DNA of 29,607 bases from JAZNGX01 sp045576675. Its GTDB lineage: Bacteria > Bacillota > Clostridia > Monoglobales > Firm-18. The position numbers and the translations under genes are program-made. Location: contig JAZNGX010000183.1 of the NCBI GenBank assembly GCA_045576675.1, positions 1-29,607 of the forward strand, written 5' to 3'. Below the pieces are notes generated by a model. It was not told the DNA's origin. It ran no database searches and saw nothing but the letters and a program-made list of their open reading frames with translations. Every line of letters starts with the position of its first letter. Within the stretch, counting starts at the first letter, position 1. Below, piece after piece: positions 1 through 5,984 of this stretch.

Positions 1-213
1 TCTTATGGGAAAGACATGGACAAAGACGAAGCAAGGTTAAGAGCTGTTTATGAGGCAGGTGCAATGCCTTTTATGCAGTTATACAGAGATTTTTCGGACG
101 AAAAGACAATATACAGCAAGGAATGGAACGCCTTTGCAAGAGAGTGGCAACGACCTGCAGCGACCATAGCACACATGGAAAAGGGAACAAGTTATAATGA
201 TTTTAATACATAA
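1..213 (+). CDS. C-terminal end of a phage protein, 5' end cut by window
   Basis: The frame is open to the left edge, so only the last 70 residues are visible. An internal ATG at 16 has no ribosome binding site, so it is probably not the start. The visible part contains GAMPFMQLYRD, followed by an EWxxFxREWxRPA stretch. This resembles the C-terminal end of the radical SAM-like proteins often found upstream of phage replication genes, but the CxxxCxxC motif that would settle it is off the window. The DnaB-like helicase starts 14 bases downstream, so the two are probably co-transcribed. The identity is a weak family resemblance only. Confidence 0.5.
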   Translation, partial: SYGKDMDKDEARLRAVYEAGAMPFMQLYRDFSDEKTIYSKEWNAFAREWQRPAATIAHMEKGTSYNDFNT

Positions 214-227
214 AATAAGGTGATTAA

Positions 228-1493
228 ATGCAAAACTTAGCAGTAATACTTGAAACCGAGAAATACATATTAAGCTGCATTATACAGTTTTATGATTATA
301 TTGAAGTACAGCAGGCGATTGACAAGCTTAGTCCTGAGGATTTTACAGACAACGGCTGCAGGGACGTATTTGGTGCTGCGGTTAAGCTTCATAAGAAGGG
401 GACAGGCATTGACATTGTGAGCCTACTTGCCGAGCTTGGGGACAGCTTTGCCGGTATTCTTACTGATTTAATTTATGTGGCAACTACAAGCAGCAACATT
501 AACTATCACGTGAGAATATTACAGGAGGAGCGACAGCGTGAGAGAATCCGCAAGCGGTTTGCCGATGCATGCGAGGCTGACGACATATTAGGAAGTCTTG
601 CAAAGATAATTGAGGACGAGCAGGGAAAGGTATCAAATACTGATTATTACGATGAGTTTAAAAATTCGTTAGCAGAGGCGGTTGAAAAGATGTGCGGCAA
701 GCTTAACGCTGATGAGCGTATAGGTACAGGATTTCTACGTCTTGACAGGGCTTTAGGCAAGCTTGAAAAGAGGACGGTATCGTTAATCGGTGCATATCCT
801 TCTGCAGGAAAAACTGCGTTTGCTATTAACATCATTAATCATAATTTGAAAAACACAGGCAACAAATGTGCTTTTTTCAGTTTGGAAATGAGTACTGCAC
901 AAATCTATGAGCGTATTGTAGCTGACCGATGCGGCATTGATTACCGTGAGATACGAAGCAGAAATCTTACTGATGCCGACAAAGGCAATGTTGGGTTATT
1001 ATATGGCAACATTGTCAGAAACAAGCGGCTTATAGTAATTGACAAGATATACTATGCAGAAGAAATATGCCGCACAATTGCAGATATAAAGCCTGATTAT
1101 GTTGTGATTGATTTTATTCACTGTGTCAGGACGATTAAGCGGTGCGAGAGCAGGCGAAGTGAGATTGATTACATAAGCCAGTGCTTTAAAGAGTGTGCCA
1201 AGAAAAACAACTGTCACATTATTATTTTATGTCAGTTGTCACGTCCTGAGAAGGGGACGAAACGTGCCCCAAGAATGTCTGACTTAAAAGAGTCAGGCGG
1301 ATTAGAGCAGGACGGCGATTACATTATTATGATTAACAGACCGTATGTTCTTGACAAGCAATCGGATCCATGTGAGGCACACATACTGCTTGACAAGAAC
1401 AAGTACGGTGACACAGGGCAGATTGAATTTTCTTTTATGGGGCATTATCAGAGGTTTGTGGAAAGTATAAAGGATAAGGACGGACGGTGTTGA
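228..1493 (+). CDS. Replicative DNA helicase, DnaB family
   Basis: This 421-residue protein should be the hexameric helicase that unwinds DNA at the phage fork. Residues 1-100 look like the helical DnaB N-terminal domain (ETEKYILSCI, then the DFTDNGCRDVF stretch). The RecA-like domain has Walker A GAYPSAGKT at 188-196, the DnaB signature FFSLEMS after it, Walker B YVVIDF, and a later ILCQLSRPEKG segment followed by DLKESGGLEQDGD. Its length is a little under the 440-470 typical of bacterial DnaB, as is common in phages. The start has the upstream sequence AAGGTGATTAA. The DnaD-like loader two genes downstream is the expected partner. Confidence 0.93.
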   Translation: MQNLAVILETEKYILSCIIQFYDYIEVQQAIDKLSPEDFTDNGCRDVFGAAVKLHKKGTGIDIVSLLAELGDSFAGILTDLIYVATTSSNINYHVRILQEERQRERIRKRFADACEADDILGSLAKIIEDEQGKVSNTDYYDEFKNSLAEAVEKMCGKLNADERIGTGFLRLDRALGKLEKRTVSLIGAYPSAGKTAFAINIINHNLKNTGNKCAFFSLEMSTAQIYERIVADRCGIDYREIRSRNLTDADKGNVGLLYGNIVRNKRLIVIDKIYYAEEICRTIADIKPDYVVIDFIHCVRTIKRCESRRSEIDYISQCFKECAKKNNCHIIILCQLSRPEKGTKRAPRMSDLKESGGLEQDGDYIIMINRPYVLDKQSDPCEAHILLDKNKYGDTGQIEFSFMGHYQRFVESIKDKDGRC

Positions 1494-1497
1494 TTTA

Positions 1498-1651
1498 CCA
1501 CCTCATCCACCGCAAGCGGTCCCCCTGAAGGTGAATTGCCGTTAGACAATCCCTCAGTCAGCTAACGCTGACAGCTCCCTTTACACAAGGGAGCCTATTA
1601 GAGAGAACGGCAAGAGAAGCCACTCTGGCGTGTCCCCTCAAAGGGGAAGGC
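1498..1651. repeat. Composite of two hairpin repeat elements (A-type fragment plus long B-type)
   Basis: Positions 1498-1536 carry a degraded A-type unit with hairpin CCGCaaGCGG. Positions 1545-1651 carry a long B-type unit: GTCAGC-taac-GCTGAC at 1557-1572, then GCTCCCTT-tacac-AAGGGAGC at 1574-1594, then a spacer of about 35 bases, then a tail with CCCCTcaaAGGGG that belongs to the A type. It fills the space between the helicase stop and the next gene. The 1545-1612 part is nearly identical to 2297-2366. Confidence 0.85.
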
Positions 1652-1677
1652 TATGATATGACAAAAAGGAGCAAAAT

Positions 1678-1836
1678 ATGAAAAATGGAAAGCGGCCGAC
1701 GAGGCGGCAAAAACAAATGTTAAAGGAATTGGGGTTAAACTCTGACAACTGGCTTATTATCAGGGATGATAAGTTTGAGTTAAAGATTATACATAAGGTG
1801 TCCGGTCAAGTTAGGACACTTCAGAGGACGGTATGA
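1678..1836 (+). CDS. DUF6906-like small phage protein
   Basis: This 52-residue basic protein begins MKNGKRPTRRQKQMLK, continues with GLNSDNWLIIRD and ends with a SGQVRTLQ stretch. The layout K-x-GKRPTRxQK, then GLNxxNWL, then SGxVR matches my memory of the DUF6906 family, found in Firmicutes phages and mobile elements; its function is unknown. The start has an AAAGGAG site 7 bases upstream. The stop lies one base before the ATG of the DnaD-like gene, so the two should be translated together. It is missed by length filters but the codon pattern and spacing support it. Confidence 0.85.
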   Translation: MKNGKRPTRRQKQMLKELGLNSDNWLIIRDDKFELKIIHKVSGQVRTLQRTV

Positions 1837-1837
1837 T

Positions 1838-2764
1838 ATGGATTTTTTAAAACAGGTTGCAGAATTTCAGCATTACATTGAACAAAAGCATTTAAGCTGT
1901 GGACAGATTGCCTTATATTATGCTTTGCTTAATATAGCAAATAGTTCAAGTGAGGAATGGTTTTCTATTTGTGATACCATTTTGCAACTAAGATGCGGAT
2001 TATCCCGGCAGGGATTAATAAAGGCAAAGAACAGCTTAAAACAATTTGGTTTGATTGATTTTACCAAAGGCAAGGGTAGGCAAACACCCAAATATACGAT
2101 AATTGAAGATAGTGTACATTTAAGTGTACAAAATAGTGTACATTTTAGTGTACATTTATCTGAAGAGGAAGATGTTTCTTCCAAAGAACGTGTGCGTGCG
2201 GATGCGTGCGAAAATAGTAATATATATAATAATAAAATAAATAATAATACTTCTACTACTACAGAGGAAAGTGAGTACAGTGGGATAGAGAATGGCACAA
2301 TCCCTCAGTCAGCTACGCTGACAGCTCCCTTTACACAAGGGAGCCTATTAGAGAGAACGGCAAGAGAGACCGCCCTGGGGCGTTGCACAAGGGAGCCTTT
2401 AAGTAGTGGCAGCGGTAAGCTTAAATGCATTAGTGCTTATGAGCAGAACATAGGCGTAATAACGCCACGTGCGGCAGAGATTTTCATTGAGTACATAAAT
2501 GCCGGGCTTGAGGATGAGCTTATATGTCTTTGCATTGATGAGGCGGTACGGGCAAATGTACGCAATTTAAACTACATTGACAAGATAATTTTTAATTGTC
2601 AGGCAGAGGGGATAAAGACAGCAGCTGCGTTCAAAGCGAGGACGGAAAGAAAGCGGACGGGAAATACAGGATATTCAAACAATGGGGTCAGACCCTCTCT
2701 TGGCGGTACCAATATAGGGTCAGACCCCCGACATGGTGGTTGGGAAGGAGTGAAGGAGTTGTAA
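1838..2764 (+). CDS. DnaD-like replisome organiser / replication initiation protein
   Basis: This 308-residue protein likely binds the phage origin and loads the helicase encoded upstream. Residues 1-95 form a probable winged-helix domain (LSCGQIALYYALLN, then a helix-turn-helix around LSRQGLIKAKNSLKQFGLI). Residues about 205-270 resemble the DnaD C-terminal domain (TPRAAEIFIEYINAGLEDEL, then LNYIDKIIFN). The linker is odd. Residues 92-107 are coded by four 12-bp iterons and read as SVHx/SVQN repeats. Residues 154-187 are the translation of an inserted hairpin repeat, kept in frame. Near the C-terminus two GGGTCAGACCC motifs are also translated. The functional domains are untouched by these insertions. 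Confidence 0.85.
   Translation: MDFLKQVAEFQHYIEQKHLSCGQIALYYALLNIANSSSEEWFSICDTILQLRCGLSRQGLIKAKNSLKQFGLIDFTKGKGRQTPKYTIIEDSVHLSVQNSVHFSVHLSEEEDVSSKERVRADACENSNIYNNKINNNTSTTTEESEYSGIENGTIPQSATLTAPFTQGSLLERTARETALGRCTREPLSSGSGKLKCISAYEQNIGVITPRAAEIFIEYINAGLEDELICLCIDEAVRANVRNLNYIDKIIFNCQAEGIKTAAAFKARTERKRTGNTGYSNNGVRPSLGGTNIGSDPRHGGWEGVKEL
2111..2255 (+). other. Probable phage replication origin: four 12-bp iterons plus AT-rich tract
   Basis: AGTGTACA occurs at 2111, 2123, 2135 and 2147, exactly 12 bases apart, with only the last four bases of each unit varying (TTTA, AAAT, TTTT, TTTA). From 2216 to 2255 the DNA is almost entirely A and T and could be the unwinding region. In many phages (lambda O, Firmicutes DnaD-type organisers) the origin lies inside the initiator gene, so position and structure agree. 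No replication test is possible from sequence. Confidence 0.8.
2297..2397 (+). repeat. B-type hairpin repeat inserted in frame in the DnaD-like gene
   Basis: It has hairpins GTCAGC-tac-GCTGAC and GCTCCCTT-tacac-AAGGGAGC, then the same GAGAGAACGGCAAGAGA spacer as the copy at 1545-1651, then a second CACAAGGGAGCC end. It adds about 34 residues with no stop codon to the linker of the DnaD-like protein. Confidence 0.9.
2685..2727 (+). repeat. Two GGGTCAGACCC motifs
   Basis: The 11-base near-palindrome GGGTCAGACCC occurs at 2685-2695 and 2717-2727, both preceded by CAAT a few bases upstream. Both lie in the last 30 codons of the DnaD-like gene. They could be binding sites or the ends of a very small repetitive element. 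Confidence 0.6.
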
Positions 2765-2883
2765 ATTAAGTGAAGAAATAAGAGAGAATAGTGAAGAGAA
2801 TTTGATATTTTTCAGCAACGCTGAAAAATTACTATTTCTTTTCTCTCTTCGTTTTTAACTTTTATCTTAAAAAAAGGAGTGTG
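2765..2883 (+). promoter_or_regulatory. Intergenic stem-loop region before the small early genes
   Basis: The core hairpin TTTTTCAGC-aac-GCTGAAAAA lies at about 2809-2829. Outside it an imperfect outer stem pairs AAGAGAGAA near 2778 with TTTTCTCTCTT near 2840. A T-rich stretch follows, so it could act as a weak terminator, or as a processing or stability structure between the replication genes and the next gene. AAAGGAG for the next gene lies at 2873-2879. Confidence 0.5.
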
Positions 2884-3099
2884 ATGAAGATGCGGACGAT
2901 ATATGACCAAATAAAGCGTTTTGTGCAAACAGGAGCTTGCATATACAAAGACAACTGGTGTGACGGAGGCTCTATCAAAAACGAGCCTGCAAATGAAAAA
3001 GAGCCATGCAGGTATTATGACGGCAAGCGTTGTACACATCCGGGAAATCCAAAGAATGTTGTTGTAGCACGGAAGATAATGGGGAAAGAGATTGAATAA
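2884..3099 (+). CDS. Small cysteine-containing phage protein, unknown function
   Basis: The protein has 71 residues from the ATG at 2884; an in-frame ATG at 2890 and a GTG at 2881 are alternatives, as AGGAG at 2875-2879 suits 2884 or 2890. It has four cysteines arranged ACIYKDNWC and PCRYYDGKRC, spaced in two pairs as in small metal-binding or disulfide-bonded proteins, and a basic C-terminal end. I do not recognise a family. The gene overlaps the next one by 8 bases, which supports it being a real member of the early gene run. Confidence 0.65.
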   Translation: MKMRTIYDQIKRFVQTGACIYKDNWCDGGSIKNEPANEKEPCRYYDGKRCTHPGNPKNVVVARKIMGKEIE

Positions 3100-3301
3100 G
3101 ATTGCATTTGTTTTTACAGCGTTATCGATTACAGGAACGCTTGCCAATAGCTTTCACAGGCGTTGGTGCTTTTATATCTGGATGATAACAAATACGTTCT
3201 GGTGCGTTTACAATCTGATTAACGGTCAGCACGCTCAGTCGTTATTATATTTGTTTAATTTTTGCACGTGTATAATTGGGTTAAGGCGGTGGAAGCAGTG
3301 A
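3092..3301 (+). CDS. Small PnuC-like membrane protein
   Basis: The 69-residue protein starts at TTG 3092, with GGGGA six bases upstream and an 8-base overlap with the previous gene. It is almost all membrane: a first segment at about residues 4-20, a second at about 24-42 (RRWCFYIWMITNTFWCVY) and a third at about 50-64, followed by RRWKQ. The order hydrophobic - NSFHRRW - IWMITNTFW - YNLINGQHAQSLLYLFNF resembles the small PnuC/inner-membrane family seen in many phages. Function in the phage is unknown; full-length PnuC carries nicotinamide riboside, but this protein is too short to assume that. Confidence 0.7.
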   Translation: MNKIAFVFTALSITGTLANSFHRRWCFYIWMITNTFWCVYNLINGQHAQSLLYLFNFCTCIIGLRRWKQ

Positions 3302-3561
3302 ACAAACCGAGATATATGTATGCTTGTGTGTGTGACAAATGCGGCAGAGATTTCAAATCTGCCGATGCGTACAGAGTGATATGCCCGAAGTGTACGCAAC
3401 TTGAAGGATTTAAAAAGCCAAAAGCAAGCGACAAAAAGAAAGTTGCAAAACCATCTTTGGAAGACAAGCTGAAGGAGCTTAAGGCATACAATGCTGCAAC
3501 CGGGCAACGGTTGACCTTTGGACAATACCAGGCACAGCACCGAACCGAAAATCATTTTTAA
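3298..3561 (+). CDS. Small zinc-ribbon phage protein
   Basis: The 87-residue protein starts at GTG 3298, which overlaps the TGA of the membrane protein (GTGA), a usual sign of translational coupling; an upstream ATG at 3262 has no ribosome site. Two CxxC pairs (CDKC at 11-14 and CPKC near 30-33) form a likely zinc ribbon. A lysine-rich linker and a C-terminal helix with TGQRLTFGQYQAQ follow. It may bind DNA or RNA, but the partner is unknown. I know similar short CxxC-CxxC proteins in Clostridia phages without assigned function. Confidence 0.75.
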   Translation: MNKPRYMYACVCDKCGRDFKSADAYRVICPKCTQLEGFKKPKASDKKKVAKPSLEDKLKELKAYNAATGQRLTFGQYQAQHRTENHF

Positions 3562-3578
3562 ATAGGTGATGTTTAAAC

Positions 3579-3758
3579 ATGAAAGGCAAGAATATCAAGC
3601 GAGCTGTTATGGAATACAGTATTATCAGACAAATAGAATATGCAATTCAGCGATATAAGAGAAAAAAGCTTTATCGTATGGATTGTGACAAAGAGGCAGA
3701 AAGGATAGTTTCAGAGCTTGATTCTGTTACGAAAAAGGCTCAACAAAATGACTCTTGA
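3579..3758 (+). CDS. Small basic hypothetical protein
   Basis: The 59-residue reading frame starts at ATG 3579, with AGGTGAT about 10 bases upstream, and follows the zinc-ribbon gene by 17 bases. The protein is mostly charged helix (MKGKNIKRAVMEYSIIRQIEYAIQ at its start, split here only for naming) with a basic KRKKLYR patch and an acidic end. It has no membrane segment or known motif. It closes the early + strand operon before a 277-base non-coding stretch. Confidence 0.6.
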   Translation: MKGKNIKRAVMEYSIIRQIEYAIQRYKRKKLYRMDCDKEAERIVSELDSVTKKAQQNDS

Positions 3759-4035
3759 AATGTTTAAAAATATACATAAAATTAAAACGTTTATTTTACA
3801 GGGCAAAGAGAGTAAAAAGCCTTTAAAAATAAACGTTTTTGCGTTATGAAGATTGTAAACAGAATATAAGATATGTTTAGTATTGAAATTTAAACACGGC
3901 TCAAAGTGCTGATTTTACTGCATTTTGGGGTGTTCAAAAGATTTTGGCCACATGGTCAAAATGTTGGGGTATTTTTCGTTCGATTTTTGCTGTTATACAG
4001 GCATTTTCTGACATTTTGCCCCAATGGCCAAAATG
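3759..4035. other. Non-coding stretch with three inverted repeats beside the serine recombinase
   Basis: No gene is seen here. A perfect 14-bp inverted repeat, AAAACGTTTATTTT at 3784-3797 and its complement at 3826-3839, is followed by T residues and could terminate the early operon. An imperfect palindrome lies at 3941-3964 (ATTTTGGCCA / TGGTCAAAAT) and a related one with perfect 10-base arms TGACATTTTG / CAAAATGTCA at 4009-4038, which overlaps the stop codon of the recombinase. The last two share the core ACATTTTG-n-CC-n-GGCCAAAAT and could be recombinase or repressor sites. Confidence 0.65.
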
Positions 4036-4608
4036 TCAGGTATGATTTTCGGTGTGCTTGCCCGATAAAATTTTATTAAGAGTGGGACGGCTTACGCCTA
4101 ATTTTTCTGCAAACTGAGTTTTATTAATTTTACGTGAGTTATAGTCGGTAAAAAGGAAGGAAAACTTTTCAGAATCGACATCAATATTTTTTCTGCCCTT
4201 ATACTTCTTCTCTCTTTTTGCAATTGCTATACCTTCACGCTGACGTTCCAGAAGGTTCTGACGTTCAAACTCTGCAATAGCACCTATCATTGTTAGCATC
4301 AGCTTGCCTGTTGGAGTTCCTGTGTCTATATTCTCTTTATTGCTCACAAGCTTAACGCCTTTATTATGCATTTGCTCTGTTAGGTCAAGAAGGTCTTTTG
4401 TGTTACGTGCAAGACGTGAGAAATCATGAATATACACAGTATCACCTTCACGTGCATAGTCAAGCAGCTCTTTAAGCTTAGGACGGTTAGTGTCTTTTGC
4501 CGACACTTTTTCTGTAAACCACTTTTCTATTCCATATTTTTCAAGAGCTTCTATCTGACGTGCTTCGTTCTGGTCAACTGCTGATACTCTTACATAAGCT
4601 ATTTTCAT
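4036..4608 (-). CDS. Serine recombinase, resolvase/invertase family
   Basis: The 190-residue protein should cut and rejoin DNA through an active-site serine. MKIAYVRVSAVDQNEARQ holds the catalytic Ser9. The DFSRLARNTKDL segment and the long E-helix region GKLMLTMIGAIAEFERQ are typical of the catalytic domain. Residues about 160-182 (INKTQFAEKLGVSRPTLNKI) form the helix-turn-helix of Tn3/Hin-type enzymes. I chose ATG at 4608 because AAAGGAG lies 9 bases upstream; the longer open frame up to 4722 runs over the promoter and would encode a nonsense hydrophobic leader. It is the only gene on the opposite strand in the phage, so it may be a later insertion or serve dimer resolution or inversion. 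Confidence 0.92.
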   Translation of the reverse strand: MKIAYVRVSAVDQNEARQIEALEKYGIEKWFTEKVSAKDTNRPKLKELLDYAREGDTVYIHDFSRLARNTKDLLDLTEQMHNKGVKLVSNKENIDTGTPTGKLMLTMIGAIAEFERQNLLERQREGIAIAKREKKYKGRKNIDVDSEKFSFLFTDYNSRKINKTQFAEKLGVSRPTLNKILSGKHTENHT

Positions 4609-4629
4609 TTCAAACACTCCTTTAGTAAT

Positions 4630-4658
4630 ATTATACCACAATGTAAAAATAAAATCAA
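4630..4658 (-). promoter_or_regulatory. Promoter of the serine recombinase gene
   Basis: Read on the minus strand: TTGATT (4658-4653), 17-base spacer, TATAAT (4635-4630). It lies just upstream of the ribosome site and ATG at 4608. Confidence 0.75.
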
Positions 4659-4725
4659 GAATATTGTTTACAAAACGTAAAACAAATATAAAAACAATGT
4701 TAAATTTACAAGATTTTAACACATT

Positions 4726-4765
4726 AAACGTGTAAAAATAGGGTGTACCCTAAATTTGCACGTTT
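4726..4765. promoter_or_regulatory. 40-bp palindrome between divergent genes, candidate operator
   Basis: Two 19-base arms match at 16 positions around a 2-base centre (4745-4746): outer AAACGTG/CACGTTT, inner TAGGGT/ACCCTA. It lies between the leftward recombinase promoter and the rightward late promoter, so a regulator bound here could control both. The T-run after the right arm leaves a terminator as an alternative. Confidence 0.6.
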
Positions 4766-4806
4766 TTGTTTTGGGAAAGTTTTTTCAGCATTTTTTTAAA
4801 AATCAC

Positions 4807-4848
4807 TTGACAAAAATTGTTAACAGTGGTATACTCTACAATTTTTGT
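4807..4848 (+). promoter_or_regulatory. Late operon promoter with overlapping inverted repeat
   Basis: TTGACA at 4807-4812, a 17-base spacer and TATACT at 4830-4835 form a near-consensus vegetative promoter. An 11-base perfect inverted repeat (ACAAAAATTGT at 4810-4820, complement at 4838-4848) brackets the -10 box. That placement suits a repressor site that shuts off the packaging and structural genes. Confidence 0.8.
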
Positions 4849-4864
4849 AAAGGGGGTGTGCGGC

Positions 4865-5341
4865 GTGGCTGATGAAAAGTACAGCACTTTAGTTGCACCG
4901 TACATTGACCATATTGCAAAATGGCGTGCGACAGGTGCAAGCAACAAGCAGATTGCAGACAAGCTTGGGATTTCATTATCGAGCTTAAAAAATTATAAAA
5001 AAGAATATGCTGAGCTTGACAACGCTTTAAGCTACGGCAAGAGCAATTTAAATCTTGACATAGCAAAGACGGTTGCTGATATGGCGTTAGGTTACACGTA
5101 TGAAACAGAAGAACTGGTAAGAGTAAAAAAAGATGGCAAGTATAAGACTGTAGCTGTCAAGGTTCAAAAATATGTGCCACCTAATTTAGAAGCTGCAAAA
5201 TATTTCCTGAAAAACCGCACGAAGAACTGGAACGACAATCCGCAAGGCTTTAAGCTTAAAGAACGTGAACTGGATATGAAGGCTCGTGCGGACGATATAC
5301 CTACTGACAGTGAAAAGGCTGTTATTTGTGATGATGTGTAA
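4865..5341 (+). CDS. Terminase small subunit
   Basis: The 158-residue protein should bind the phage pac/cos site and guide the large subunit. Residues about 18-50 form a helix-turn-helix (ATGASNKQIADKLGISLSSL). The middle matches the small-terminase pattern of TYETEE, a lysine-rich stretch and YVPPNLEAAKYFLKNRTKNW, as in related Firmicutes phages (PNPTAAxFWLKNR pattern). I start at GTG 4865, preceded by AAAGGGGG at 4849-4856; ATG-like starts near 4817 would lie inside the promoter. It is followed by a hairpin repeat, a short tyrosine recombinase and then the large subunit. Confidence 0.88.
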   Translation: MADEKYSTLVAPYIDHIAKWRATGASNKQIADKLGISLSSLKNYKKEYAELDNALSYGKSNLNLDIAKTVADMALGYTYETEELVRVKKDGKYKTVAVKVQKYVPPNLEAAKYFLKNRTKNWNDNPQGFKLKERELDMKARADDIPTDSEKAVICDDV

Positions 5342-5344
5342 TTT

Positions 5345-5398
5345 GACAATCCCTCAGTCAGCTAACGCTGACAGCTCCCTTTGCACAAGGGAGCCTAT
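5345..5398 (+). repeat. B-type hairpin repeat after terS
   Basis: It has GTCAGC-taac-GCTGAC followed by GCTCCCTTtgcacAAGGGAGC, and begins 4 bases after the terS stop. It matches 1545-1596 at all but one or two positions. Confidence 0.9.
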
Positions 5399-5424
5399 GG
5401 GGTGAGAGAAAAGTGGGTGAGTAA

Positions 5425-5976
5425 ATGGAATGGGTTGACCCGATACGTGACATAAGAATAGTTGAAAGCATTGCACGTGATTTGAAGAAAAAAAGTGTAC
5501 GAAATTACGTTATGTTTTGCGTTGGAATATACTGCGGTTTACGCATATCCGATATACTTCGCCTGAGGGTTAAGGACGTACGCAACAAGGACGAAATTAA
5601 CATCATTGAACGCAAGACAGGCAAGCGACGTTTCTATCCGTTGCCGCAGCCGATTAAAAAAGTGTTGAATGATTACTGCCGTGGCAAGGATAAGAACGAG
5701 TATCTTATACGCAAGGTTGGCAAAAATGAGCCGATTAAGAGATGCCAGGCGTGGAAGATTATAACTGCAGCGGCAAAGAAGTACGGCATTACAGGCATAG
5801 GCACACACGGTATGCGAAAAACCTTTGGATATTGGTTCTACAAGCTGACGGGGGACGTGACAATGCTGATGCAGATATTCGGTCACACAAGCGAGGCACA
5901 GACATTACGCTACATTGGTGTGACAAAGCTCGTTATTAAAGAGGCGGTAATGAGCTTCAAACCGTTTAGGATATAG
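5425..5976 (+). CDS. Short tyrosine recombinase (catalytic domain only)
   Basis: The 183-residue protein has the complete catalytic set of the tyrosine recombinase family: Arg40 in GLRISDILRLR, Lys64 in ERKTGK, His128 and Arg131 in THGMRKTFG, His154 in IFGHTSEAQT, and nucleophile Tyr163 in LRYIGVT. It is about half the length of an integrase and lacks the arm-binding and core-binding domains, so it is unlikely to be the phage integrase. It lies between terS and terL, 8 bases before terL. Similar short recombinases occur at this position in Clostridia phages. A job in genome multimer resolution or in control of late genes is a guess. The ribosome site is weak (GGGTGAG). Confidence 0.88.
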   Translation: MEWVDPIRDIRIVESIARDLKKKSVRNYVMFCVGIYCGLRISDILRLRVKDVRNKDEINIIERKTGKRRFYPLPQPIKKVLNDYCRGKDKNEYLIRKVGKNEPIKRCQAWKIITAAAKKYGITGIGTHGMRKTFGYWFYKLTGDVTMLMQIFGHTSEAQTLRYIGVTKLVIKEAVMSFKPFRI

Positions 5977-5984
5977 GGGGTAAT

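Noticed and set aside
4610..4722. Longer N-terminal part of the serine recombinase frame on the minus strand
   Set aside because: It would read through the gene's own promoter and ribosome site as a hydrophobic leader; the standard MKIAYVRVS start with AAAGGAG upstream is at 4608.
4817..4864. Upstream start for the terminase small subunit
   Set aside because: The codons lie between the -35 and -10 boxes of the late promoter, before any transcript could begin; GTG 4865 has AAAGGGGG upstream.
5425..5976. The short tyrosine recombinase as the integrase for this prophage
   Set aside because: It lacks the N-terminal DNA-binding domains, lies in the packaging module far from the att junction and is only 183 residues long.
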